A stretch of 64,000 nucleotides of DNA from contig NZ_JAHUTN010000003.1 of the NCBI RefSeq assembly GCF_019209935.1, positions 124,001-188,000 of the forward strand. The letters run 5' to 3'. Position 1 is the first letter of the stretch. Each line of letters opens with the position of its first letter. This document shows positions 19,077 to 27,140 of the stretch, piece by piece. The notes below the pieces were generated by a model. It had not been told where the DNA came from. It saw nothing but the letters and a program-made list of their open reading frames with translations, and made no database searches. This stretch comes from Corynebacterium sp. TAE3-ERU16 (GTDB taxonomy: Bacteria > Actinomycetota > Actinomycetes > Mycobacteriales > Mycobacteriaceae). Made by a program: the position numbers and the translations under genes.

Positions 19077-20117
19077 CTAAGACGCCTCGACACCGAAGGC
19101 GTTCGCGACGTCATCCAGGACAGCGTTCGCCCCGTAGAGTCCGACAGCACTCATCCAGATTCCATCCTGTTCCTCATGAATCTCACCGTCGAGTTTCTCC
19201 CACAGAGGGTTGGCCTTGAAGTCTTCCTTGATGCTCTCGCTCAGACCGTCCTCATCAGCATAAGTGGTGATGAAAATGTGGTCTGCATCCATCAGGTCAA
19301 TTTGCTCTTCCGAAATCTCGATATTGAACCCGGTTCCAGCGCTTGTCTCGGTTTTTTCAAAACCGAGGTCATTCATTATGACACCAATGTAGGTGTCTTC
19401 CTTATAAATTCGGGTGGGACCGTCAACAAACCGTACGACGGAAACGGTGGGATTCCCACCGAGTTTCTCGCGGACTCGATCACCTATGCGCTCCGCGCGC
19501 GCCTCGTATTCATCAAGTTTTTCCTTAGCCTCCTCAACACGGTCAGTGGCCCTACCGGTCAACTCGAGGTTTTCCTTCCAAGTCCCACCCGTTTTTTCAG
19601 TGAAAACTGTAGGTGCAATCTTCGACAGCTGCGGATAAAGCTCCTCGTGGCGGACCTTCGCCGACAAGATGAGATCTGGCTTCAAAGTAGCGATTCTCTC
19701 TAAGTTAGGTTCGCTCAATGTGCCAACCAGTTCAGCATTTTTGGCGTAGACGTCGCCATCTTCACCAAAGTAGTCAGGAATCCCGTCACTGCCGGCAATT
19801 TCGGTAAAACCAATCACTTGGAGACCTACCGCGATGGAAGTGTCGAGAACACCTCGGTCAAGCGCCACCACGGTCTGCGGCTGCGAATCGAGTACCGTTT
19901 CACCCATTGCGTGCTCAATCGTCTTCGGATAACCCGACGCGTCGTCTGCATTCCCGCCATTGTTGATCTCCTCGACAGCGGTGTTAGTGGCCACGTCGCC
20001 ACTCGCGGTGTCGTCACCGGAATCACCGCACGCGGTGAGGCAGAGACCTCCCGCAAGAAGCACAGTGGCTACGACTGCAGCCAATCGATCCAGGGGGCGA
20101 AAATGTTGAGCAATCAA
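19077..20117 (-). CDS. Siderophore (ferric-hydroxamate type) substrate-binding lipoprotein
   Basis: Extracytoplasmic binding protein of a FecB/FepB-type iron ABC transporter, lipid-anchored to the membrane. The 346-residue protein has a signal peptide with the lipobox LCLTACGDSG near residues 26-35, then the two-lobed fold: VVALDRGVLDTSIAVGLQVIGF in the first lobe, LKPDLILSAKVRHEE, and VVRFVDGPTRIY in the second. The start is TTG at 20117, with AGGAGAG a few bases upstream. It is divergent from the permease and ATPase genes, with a DtxR/IdeR-type box in the 50 bases between them, so both arms should be iron-repressed. Codon use is visibly less GC-rich than in gatB. Confidence 0.9.
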   Translation of the reverse strand: MIAQHFRPLDRLAAVVATVLLAGGLCLTACGDSGDDTASGDVATNTAVEEINNGGNADDASGYPKTIEHAMGETVLDSQPQTVVALDRGVLDTSIAVGLQVIGFTEIAGSDGIPDYFGEDGDVYAKNAELVGTLSEPNLERIATLKPDLILSAKVRHEELYPQLSKIAPTVFTEKTGGTWKENLELTGRATDRVEEAKEKLDEYEARAERIGDRVREKLGGNPTVSVVRFVDGPTRIYKEDTYIGVIMNDLGFEKTETSAGTGFNIEISEEQIDLMDADHIFITTYADEDGLSESIKEDFKANPLWEKLDGEIHEEQDGIWMSAVGLYGANAVLDDVANAFGVEAS

Positions 20118-20145
20118 GTTTCTCTCCTAGCCTTGACACCAGATA

Positions 20146-20164
20146 CAAGGTAATGCTTACCTTG
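20146..20164. promoter_or_regulatory. DtxR/IdeR-type iron box
   Basis: CAAGGTAATGCTTACCTTG is a perfect 19-base dyad (eight-base arms around TGC) that closely follows the iron-box consensus TTAGGTTAGGCTAACCTAA. It lies between the divergent binding-protein gene (start 20117) and permease gene (start 20171). A TTGACA at 20133-20138 is a possible -35 toward the permease. Metal-loaded DtxR/IdeR would block both promoters, so the whole siderophore locus is probably on only in low iron. Confidence 0.85.
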
Positions 20165-20170
20165 CTTTCT

Positions 20171-21205
20171 ATGTATCCCGCAAGCCTCTACGGAACTTCT
20201 GTCACCAAACGGGAAAAACCTGGGAGGGTTTTGGCCCTCCTAGTCGTTCTGTGCGTTTTGATTTCCGCATGTAGCCTCTTTATCGGTAACCGTGAACTCG
20301 GCATCGAAGGATGGCTGGATGTCTTCCGAGACAGCCATTCCGTCAGCTCCATTGTCGTCACCGATCTGCGCTTTCCCCGGACTGTGCTCGGGATGTGTGT
20401 AGGTATAGCACTGGGTACCGCGGGGGCCCTCATACAGGGCCACACCCGGAACCCCGTTGCGGATCCGGTGTTGCTCGGCATCAGCGCGGGTGCCGGATTC
20501 TTCGTTGCCGGCGGCATATTTATCGCCGGTATCGACACCGTCGCAGGCCAGGTGGTTTGTGGGTTGATCGGAGCAACTGCCGCCACAGCCCTCGTCACAC
20601 TCATTGGCACACAAATCGCCTCCGGCATGTCCTCCCTAACGCTCGTACTCGGCGGTGTCGCCGTCCATGCGGGTTTCACCGCCGCCACGACAGCAATGCT
20701 GCTACACAACCAACAAGCCCTAGATACGTACAGGTTTTGGACCGTTGGGGCGATTTCTGGACGGTCCTGGGACATAATTTTGCCAGTCATTCCCATCATC
20801 CTGGTTGGACTCACTCTAGCGGCTTTCAATGCCCCGGATCTGAATGCACTGGCACTAGGTGACGAGGTTGCGGGCGGGTTGGGAGCACGGCCTGTCAGGG
20901 CGCGTATCATCGGCCTGGCCGCCATCGCTGTTCTCACCGGTGCCGCAGTGGCAGCGGCCGGCCCAATCGGTTTTATCGGTCTGATGTGTGGCGCAATCGG
21001 ACGAAGGGTGGCCCGCTCGGACTGGCGTTGGACGCTACCGATTGCGGGAACCCTTGGAGTCGCCCTACTCCTCGGCGCCGACATCCTCGGTCGTGTGGTG
21101 ATGCGGCCGAGCGAAATCGCCGTCGGTATTACCGCCGCCATCGTCGGAGCCCCCTTCTTCATATACATGGTCCGCCATCGTGATCAGGGGACCGATAGCC
21201 GATGA
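20171..21205 (+). CDS. Iron-siderophore ABC transporter permease (FecCD family), first subunit
   Basis: Inner-membrane channel subunit of a siderophore importer. About 344 residues with nine to ten helices and the FecCD signatures LRFPRTVLGMCVGIALGTAG, QGHTRNPVADPVLLGISAGA and, near the C-terminus, AAGPIGFIGLMCGAIGRR. The frame is open from 20153, but that start lies inside the iron box. The ATG at 20171 is chosen; it has no ribosome site, so initiation may be leaderless. The stop overlaps the next start by four bases (ATGA). Confidence 0.9.
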   Translation: MYPASLYGTSVTKREKPGRVLALLVVLCVLISACSLFIGNRELGIEGWLDVFRDSHSVSSIVVTDLRFPRTVLGMCVGIALGTAGALIQGHTRNPVADPVLLGISAGAGFFVAGGIFIAGIDTVAGQVVCGLIGATAATALVTLIGTQIASGMSSLTLVLGGVAVHAGFTAATTAMLLHNQQALDTYRFWTVGAISGRSWDIILPVIPIILVGLTLAAFNAPDLNALALGDEVAGGLGARPVRARIIGLAAIAVLTGAAVAAAGPIGFIGLMCGAIGRRVARSDWRWTLPIAGTLGVALLLGADILGRVVMRPSEIAVGITAAIVGAPFFIYMVRHRDQGTDSR

Positions 21206-22242
21206 CGCCATCAATTTCTCAGAGACCGATGCCACGAGCGATCACGTCCTGTGGAGCTCCCCTGCTGCTCCTGCTCTTAGTCGCGGTCGCGGGCATTCTG
21301 GGTATCACTGTCGGCCAAACCCCAATGACTCTCGGCGACGCCATCGGCGGTTTGTTCGGAACGGCAGACGGCCCAACAACTCTGATCGTCCGAGAGCTAC
21401 GTGTGCCGCGTATAGCGGCCGCCGCAGTCATCGGAACTGCACTTGGACTATCAGGGGCGCTGCTGCAATCGATTTCTCGTAACCCGTTGGCCAGCCCCGA
21501 TGTGCTCGGTATTACCACCGGCGCGGGCACCGCGGCTGTGACCGTCATCGTCCTGGGCGGTGAATACGGCGGTGCCTCCGGAATGTTGGCCCACATCGGA
21601 CTACCACTGGCGGCACTTGCAGGAGCCCTCGCCACAGTCATTTGCGTCGGAGTTCTGGCCCGTGGTCGCGAGATCATCAAACTCCTCCTCATCGGAGTCG
21701 GTATACAGGCCATGCTCGCATCGGTAACGTCTTGGCTACTGATCAAGGCATCCATTGTCGATGCCGGACGTGCGATCGTCTGGCTCACAGGATCGCTGAA
21801 CGGAAGTAACTGGCTGACATCAGCTCCAGTGGCCGTTGCGCTAGTAATCGGGCTGCCTACCGCGGGAGTGCTCGCCCGGCCGCTGCGTGTTCACGCCCTC
21901 GGTGCGGACGTTGCCGTGGGGCTCGGTGCCCGGCTCACCACAGAACGAGTGGTCGCAGTGGGCGCATGCGTCATACTCGCGGCCACCGCCACAGCCGCTG
22001 CAGGACCCATTTCTTTTGTCGCTCTCGGTGCACCACAAATCGCGAAGCGACTGTGGCGCCTCGAAAGTCCGCCATTGTTCGGGGCGGCTCTCACCGGCAC
22101 CGCCATCACCCTGTGGGCCGACTGGATCGGTCGCGTCGCAGGCGGTGACGTCACTGTTCCCGTTGGCGTAGTAACTGCTGCCCTAGGTGCTCCGCTACTG
22201 ATCTACCTGATCGCTGACTCACGGAAGGACAATCGACTGTGA
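21202..22242 (+). CDS. Iron-siderophore ABC transporter permease (FecCD family), second subunit
   Basis: Partner permease of 346 residues with the same family features: LRVPRIAAAAVIGTALGLSGALLQ, SRNPLASPDVLGITTGAG, and AAGPISFVALGAPQIAKR near the C-terminus, where the ATPase docks. The two permeases probably form a heterodimer. The gene overlaps both neighbours by four bases, so translation is coupled along the operon. The reading frame is uninterrupted. Confidence 0.91.
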   Translation: MTPSISQRPMPRAITSCGAPLLLLLLVAVAGILGITVGQTPMTLGDAIGGLFGTADGPTTLIVRELRVPRIAAAAVIGTALGLSGALLQSISRNPLASPDVLGITTGAGTAAVTVIVLGGEYGGASGMLAHIGLPLAALAGALATVICVGVLARGREIIKLLLIGVGIQAMLASVTSWLLIKASIVDAGRAIVWLTGSLNGSNWLTSAPVAVALVIGLPTAGVLARPLRVHALGADVAVGLGARLTTERVVAVGACVILAATATAAAGPISFVALGAPQIAKRLWRLESPPLFGAALTGTAITLWADWIGRVAGGDVTVPVGVVTAALGAPLLIYLIADSRKDNRL

Positions 22243-23099
22243 CCCACCGTCTAACAACGTCACACCTTACTCTCGGCTACGGCGCGGAACCGATCGTCGA
22301 TAGGTTCGATTCCGCCATCGAAGACGGTGTCGTCACCGGAATCATAGGCCCAAATGGCTGCGGAAAGTCCACCTTGCTCAAGGGACTGGGCCGTCTACTC
22401 ACCCCGGTTTCTGGCTCGGCACTTCTCGACGGTCGGCCGATACACTTGATTCCCACCCGGGAAGTCGCCCGCACGCTCGCAATCTTGCCCCAGTCCCCTA
22501 TCGCCCCCGATGAAATCACGGTTCGGGACCTGGTTGGACGGGGCCGCCACCCGCACCGTGGATTCTTCAGCGGCCCCACGTCCGCCGACCGTGATGCCGT
22601 ATCGGAAGCACTGGCCCGCACCCGACTAGAAGACCTCGGTGACGTCGCCGTAAATCACCTGTCAGGAGGGCAGAGACAGCGTGCATGGCTCGCGATGGTA
22701 CTCGCTCAACAGCCTGACATCCTGCTTCTCGATGAACCGACATCACACCTGGACCTAGTGCACCAAATGCAGGTGCTGCGTCTAATCAGGGAACTATCCG
22801 CCACGGGGACCACGGTTGTGGTGGTCCTTCACGATCTTGCCCTCGCCGCACGCTTTTCCGACCGTCTCATCGCCATGAGGGACGGGAGGCTCGTTGCGCA
22901 GGGAGAAACCCATGAGATCTTCACAGCAGGCCTGCTTGAGTCCACCTTCGGGCTCCGTGCCCGGGTCTTCATCGACCCCGATACCGATCTACCGGTGGTT
23001 TTGCCCCTTGATGTTACAGCCAGGGTGCTGCCACCAAACGATAAACCGCCATACCCCACACGGAAGGTAATCACAAAATGCACCAGCAAACGGATCTAA
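22239..23099 (+). CDS. Iron-siderophore ABC transporter ATP-binding protein (FecE/FepC type)
   Basis: Cytoplasmic ATPase that powers siderophore import. The 286-residue protein has Walker A GPNGCGKST near residues 37-45, Q-loop LPQSPIAPDE, signature LSGGQRQRAW, Walker B ILLLDEPTSHLD and the switch His in VLHDLALA. The C-terminal 30 residues after FGLRARVFID are of the usual FepC type. The start is GTG at 22239, overlapping the permease stop by four bases. The stop overlaps the aminotransferase gene by 22 bases, tying uptake to biosynthesis in one transcript. Confidence 0.93.
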   Translation: MTHRLTTSHLTLGYGAEPIVDRFDSAIEDGVVTGIIGPNGCGKSTLLKGLGRLLTPVSGSALLDGRPIHLIPTREVARTLAILPQSPIAPDEITVRDLVGRGRHPHRGFFSGPTSADRDAVSEALARTRLEDLGDVAVNHLSGGQRQRAWLAMVLAQQPDILLLDEPTSHLDLVHQMQVLRLIRELSATGTTVVVVLHDLALAARFSDRLIAMRDGRLVAQGETHEIFTAGLLESTFGLRARVFIDPDTDLPVVLPLDVTARVLPPNDKPPYPTRKVITKCTSKRI

Positions 23100-24370
23100 A
23101 AACACAAGAACTTACCGAATCAGCCGCACGTTATTACCCCAGGGTGCTGCCGATGGTGATCGACACCGCCCAAGGCAGCTGGGTTACTGCCACCGATGGG
23201 CGCCGATACCTCGACTTCCTGGCGGGAGCTGGAACACTCGCCCTCGGACACAACCATCCCGAAGTTACTGCTGCCCTGCGCGCCACACTCGACCGTGGCG
23301 CTCCACTACACACCCTCGACTTTTTCACACCCGAAAAAAGCACCTTCATAGAACAGTTGCGGTCCGCCCTCCCCGGTGACCTCGGACAGAATGGAAAGCT
23401 GCACTTCTGAAGCCCCTCGGGTACAGATGCCGTCGAGGCGGCTCTGAAGCTTGCCCGACGCGTGACCGGACGCAGCACAGTGATAGCCTTCACCGGTGCC
23501 TACCACGGTATGTCTGCGGGAGCCGCCGGGGTGTCCGCTTCCCCTGGCATGCGCACCGGTGTTCCGGTGGAATCACAGCCGGTCGTCCGAATGCCGTTCT
23601 CCTGCAACGAAACCAACGGGCAGGAGGTACTTAAGACCGTTTCTGATCTCGTGGATGATCCCAAAAGTGGCATAGAGCTACCGGCAGCGGTGATCATCGA
23701 GCCGATCCAGGGAGAGGGTGGCGTTAACGTCGCTCCGGACGGGTTTTACACTGCCTTGTACGAGTTCGCCACACAACGCTCGATCATCGTCATCGCCGAT
23801 GAAATTCAATGCGGTGTCGGGCACAGCGGGAACATGTGGGCGAGCGAGTATGCCGACGTGGTCCCTGACATTCTGGTGATGTCCAAGGCCCTCGGCGGGA
23901 GCCTACCTCTTGCTGTCATCGCTTATGCGGAACGGCTTGATACCTGGCCCCCCGGAGCTCACACGGGTACCTTCCGTGGAACCACGTTGGCGATGGCTGC
24001 TGGGGCTGCCACACTGCGGGTTATCGAGGAAGACCAACTTGTTTCACGGGCTGCGGCAACAGGCTCCCAGTTCAAGGACCGACTGAGCAGACTGGTAGAA
24101 CGTGGACTCGCGGCCGATGTCCGGGGTCGCGGGTTGATGCTCGGGATCAATGCGGGGACTGGCGAACGCGCCGGACGGGTCCGAGACTCCGCGTTTACGG
24201 CCGGCCTCATGCTGGAAACCGGTGGCCGTAACGGTGAAATCGTCCGGCGTCTGCCACCGTTGAACACCACAGACGCGGACTTCGATCTGGCCGGGTCGAT
24301 CCTTGAGCAGTCGTTTAGCGATTGCGGCCAGTGCCCAGAGCCCAGCTGGCCGACAGGGAGTGAATGCTAA
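23078..24370 (+). pseudogene. Diaminobutyrate-2-oxoglutarate aminotransferase, interrupted by in-frame TGA
   Basis: Class III PLP aminotransferase of the RhbA/EctB/Dat type, which makes L-2,4-diaminobutyrate from aspartate semialdehyde. The open frame from 23078 stops at TGA (23408-23410) after GQNGKLHF. The same frame then continues with SPSGTDAVEAALKLARR and runs to 24370, a full-length 430 codons. The TGA sits directly before the PLP-phosphate-binding motif, at a position where relatives, from memory, have Cys or Thr, so one base change (TGC or TGT to TGA) explains it. Downstream motifs are intact: GAYHGMS, EPIQGEGG, IADEIQCG and Lys in MSKALGGSLPL. It could be a mutation, a sequence error or suppression. 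Without readthrough the gene is dead. Confidence 0.85.
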
Positions 24371-25782
24371 TGAGTAACGAAGCATTCAACTTCGCGAGGG
24401 GCCCAGCATTGAAGGAGGCCGTAGGTCAATCGCTCCGCATCGTCGATTCTGCAGTCAAGGGTGCTGCGCCGGCGGGCTCTCCAAGAGAGCATGACCGCCG
24501 GCTGAGGACCACATTGAGGGGAATCACCGACGGTTACGGAATAGGCAGGCAACGCGCTATGGAGTCCGTGCTCGGTGCTGCCGCAGCCGGTTCCGTCAAC
24601 CCTGCAGCTCCCACCTGCACGGCTCATCTACATTGTGCGCCCACCGCGGTGGCCGCAGCATCCGACCTGGTGATCAGCACATTGAACCACTCCATGGATT
24701 CCTGGGATCAAGCTCCAGCAGCGAGCATCATCGAGCTGGTCGCAGCGGAGATCCTATCCAGTATCACGTACCCGAACCGCAAAAAGGCCGATACTCTTTT
24801 CACTGGGGGTGCGACGGAATCGACTTTGGTGTCGATGCTCGCAGCCCGGGAGAGTTTCAGTCAGTCACCGGTGTTGGTGTGCGGTGACAATGCCCACCAC
24901 AGCGTCACGCGCGCAGCTTGGATGCTGGGGTTTGAAAAACCTGTCGTCATTCCGACAACTGATGGCAGACTTACCGGCAACGCTGTCGCAGATGTACTAC
25001 GCAGTGTCAGTGGGCCTGCTGTAGTAAACGCGACGGCGGGAACTACCAACTTCGGAGCAATTGACGAGCTACCGGAGATAGCGAGTGCCGCGCGCGAGGT
25101 GGGCGCCTGGCTCCATCTCGATGCTGCTTACGGGGGTGCGCTGCTATTCAGTGGCACTCACCAGCACCGCCTGTACGGTCACGAACTTTTCGACAGCACT
25201 GCTTTCGACCTGCATAAGCTCGGATGGCAACCGATTGGTTCTGGGCTGGCAAGCTTCGCCGATAGAGAAACCGTCAAGCCCCTCCACTTAACGGCCGACT
25301 ATCTCAACGCGGTGGACGACACCGAGCACGGAGTACCCGACATGCTCGGAAGATCGATCAGGACCTCCCGGCGCGCCGACGCCGTCCGTGTCCTGACATG
25401 TTTGGCGGAAACCGGACGGGATGGACTCGGTGAATTGGTTGACACCTGTGTGGATACGGCGAACCAATTCCATACTCTCGTCGGTGACGATGAGCGATTC
25501 GACGTTGCCGGAACGGGTCCCGGCATTACGACAGTTGCCTTCCGGCCACACCGATCCGAATCCACTCCGTCGGAGGACCACTCCCGACGTGTAGCGGAGT
25601 TGCGCCGGCGTCTCGCGGCTGACGGTTCCGTCATCCTCGGACGGGCTGCCCCACCCAGTTCACCGCGCGGTGATTGCTGGCTGAAGGCAACCGTCCTCAA
25701 TCCACTAACCACGAGAGCCCAGCTGTCCGCACTCCTGGATACCGTTGCGGAAGCTTGGGCGCGACTCCCTGGAGAATTATAA
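24370..25782 (+). CDS. PLP-dependent L-2,4-diaminobutyrate decarboxylase
   Basis: Group II pyridoxal-phosphate decarboxylase of the RhbB/Ddc type, predicted to convert 2,4-diaminobutyrate to 1,3-diaminopropane, the amine backbone of a hydroxamate siderophore. About 470 residues. Seen in sequence: CTAHLHCAPT substrate region, TGGATESTL, GDNAHHSVTRAAW, ATAGTTNFGAID, the Asp of HLDAAYGG and the PLP lysine in FDLHKLGWQPIGSG near residue 285. The ATG at 24370 overlaps the aminotransferase stop (TAATG) and has GGGAG nine bases ahead; an in-frame ATG two codons earlier is possible. Substrate choice is inferred from the neighbour. Confidence 0.88.
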   Translation: MSNEAFNFARGPALKEAVGQSLRIVDSAVKGAAPAGSPREHDRRLRTTLRGITDGYGIGRQRAMESVLGAAAAGSVNPAAPTCTAHLHCAPTAVAAASDLVISTLNHSMDSWDQAPAASIIELVAAEILSSITYPNRKKADTLFTGGATESTLVSMLAARESFSQSPVLVCGDNAHHSVTRAAWMLGFEKPVVIPTTDGRLTGNAVADVLRSVSGPAVVNATAGTTNFGAIDELPEIASAAREVGAWLHLDAAYGGALLFSGTHQHRLYGHELFDSTAFDLHKLGWQPIGSGLASFADRETVKPLHLTADYLNAVDDTEHGVPDMLGRSIRTSRRADAVRVLTCLAETGRDGLGELVDTCVDTANQFHTLVGDDERFDVAGTGPGITTVAFRPHRSESTPSEDHSRRVAELRRRLAADGSVILGRAAPPSSPRGDCWLKATVLNPLTTRAQLSALLDTVAEAWARLPGEL

Positions 25783-27095
25783 TGAAGCACTTCGATCTCG
25801 TCGGCGTCGGGGTGGGGCCGTTCAATCTTTCCACTGCTGCCCTGTGCGACAGCCATGGTGTGAACTCGCTTTTTCTGGACCGGAACCCCGGCTTCGACTG
25901 GCATCCCGGAATGATGATTGACAATGCGAAGATGCAGGTACCGTTCCTGGCTGACCTCGTCAGTCTCGCGGAACCAGCGCATGAGCTATCGTTCCTATCG
26001 TATCTCCACTCCCACTCCCGTCTTTTCCATTTCTACTTCCACGAGGACATCTACCCAACACGCCGGGAGTATGTGGACTACTGCCAGTGGGTCACACGGC
26101 AACTCTCGAATCTCCGCTTCGGCGCCGAAGTAACACGTATCAGCCCAGCCCCAGGTGGTGGGTTCACCGTGGAGTACTCCTATGCCGGCGACTGCACCAC
26201 GGTCCACGCATCTCACGTCGTGCTTGGGGTGGGCACAGAACCAACAATCACTCTGCCATTTAGCGAACGCGCCGCAAGCAATACCGGGAATCTTGAGCGC
26301 CATATCTGCCACTCAGGTGACTACCTCACACGGGTGGATGAGATCTCGGCAGCCAAACACGTCTGTGTAGTCGGATCCGGACAGTCCGGTGCCGAGGTAT
26401 TCCTGGACCAGCTACGCAGGCGGCCCGCCGGCAATGAACGGCTCACGTGGCTCACTCGCAGCCCGGCTATCGCCCCAATGGAACACTCCAAACTCGGGCT
26501 TGAGCACTTCACACCCGAATACATGGCCTACTTTCAGACCCTTCCGGAATCCGCCCGCCACAGGCTCTTCGCCGAACAGTGGCAGTTGTACAAGGCCATC
26601 AGCGACTTAACCATTAGTAATATCTTCGATGAACTATACCGACGCAGTGTCTGCGACAGCCCGGACGTCCACATTCATCCGGCAACAACCGTCACCGAGG
26701 TTGACTTCCACGATGGTTCGATCCAGATTTGGGCACGGGACAACGACGATCCCCGAGTGTCAGCGGCTTTTGACGCCGACTTCGTTATCGCCGCGACCGG
26801 TTACCGTCCACGGAATTTTTCTGAGTTGTTGTTCGGAATTGAATTCTCCACGGATTCGGTTGGTGCGCCACGAGTCGATAGCCACCACCGGTTGCGTCTC
26901 AGTACAGAAGTGACAGGGAACATTTACACCCACAACGTCGAACACTCCACCCACGGCGTCGGCACACCCGACCTCGGACTGACGGCATGGCGTTCGTTAC
27001 GCATAATCACCGACATCACCGGTGGCGACATCAGTGGAAGCAACCGCGGAGGTGCTTTCATCTCCTTCGAGTTGTCCGGTGACGGGCGAGTCTGA
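25782..27095 (+). CDS. Siderophore amine N-hydroxylase (lysine/diaminopropane N-monooxygenase family)
   Basis: FAD- and NADPH-dependent N-hydroxylating monooxygenase of the IucD/RhbE/AlcA family, predicted to hydroxylate the terminal amine of 1,3-diaminopropane. 437 residues. FAD site GVGVGPFNLSTAAL near residues 8-20, substrate-region motif WHPGMMIDNAKMQVPFLADLVSL, NADPH site CVVGSGQSGAEVF near 195, and the C-terminal ATGYRPRNF. The start ATG overlaps the decarboxylase stop (TAATG). The reading frame is intact. The hydroxylamine product would normally be acylated, but no acyltransferase gene is visible in the locus. Confidence 0.9.
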   Translation: MKHFDLVGVGVGPFNLSTAALCDSHGVNSLFLDRNPGFDWHPGMMIDNAKMQVPFLADLVSLAEPAHELSFLSYLHSHSRLFHFYFHEDIYPTRREYVDYCQWVTRQLSNLRFGAEVTRISPAPGGGFTVEYSYAGDCTTVHASHVVLGVGTEPTITLPFSERAASNTGNLERHICHSGDYLTRVDEISAAKHVCVVGSGQSGAEVFLDQLRRRPAGNERLTWLTRSPAIAPMEHSKLGLEHFTPEYMAYFQTLPESARHRLFAEQWQLYKAISDLTISNIFDELYRRSVCDSPDVHIHPATTVTEVDFHDGSIQIWARDNDDPRVSAAFDADFVIAATGYRPRNFSELLFGIEFSTDSVGAPRVDSHHRLRLSTEVTGNIYTHNVEHSTHGVGTPDLGLTAWRSLRIITDITGGDISGSNRGGAFISFELSGDGRV

Positions 27096-27140
27096 CCATC
27101 AAAATTCCACATTCACTCGTAACGAAGAGAGGAACCGACA

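Noticed and set aside
23408..23410. Selenocysteine codon in the aminotransferase
   Set aside because: No precedent in this enzyme class, and the nearby fold is also explained by coding constraint on the PLP motif. Kept only as a remote option under the TGA finding.
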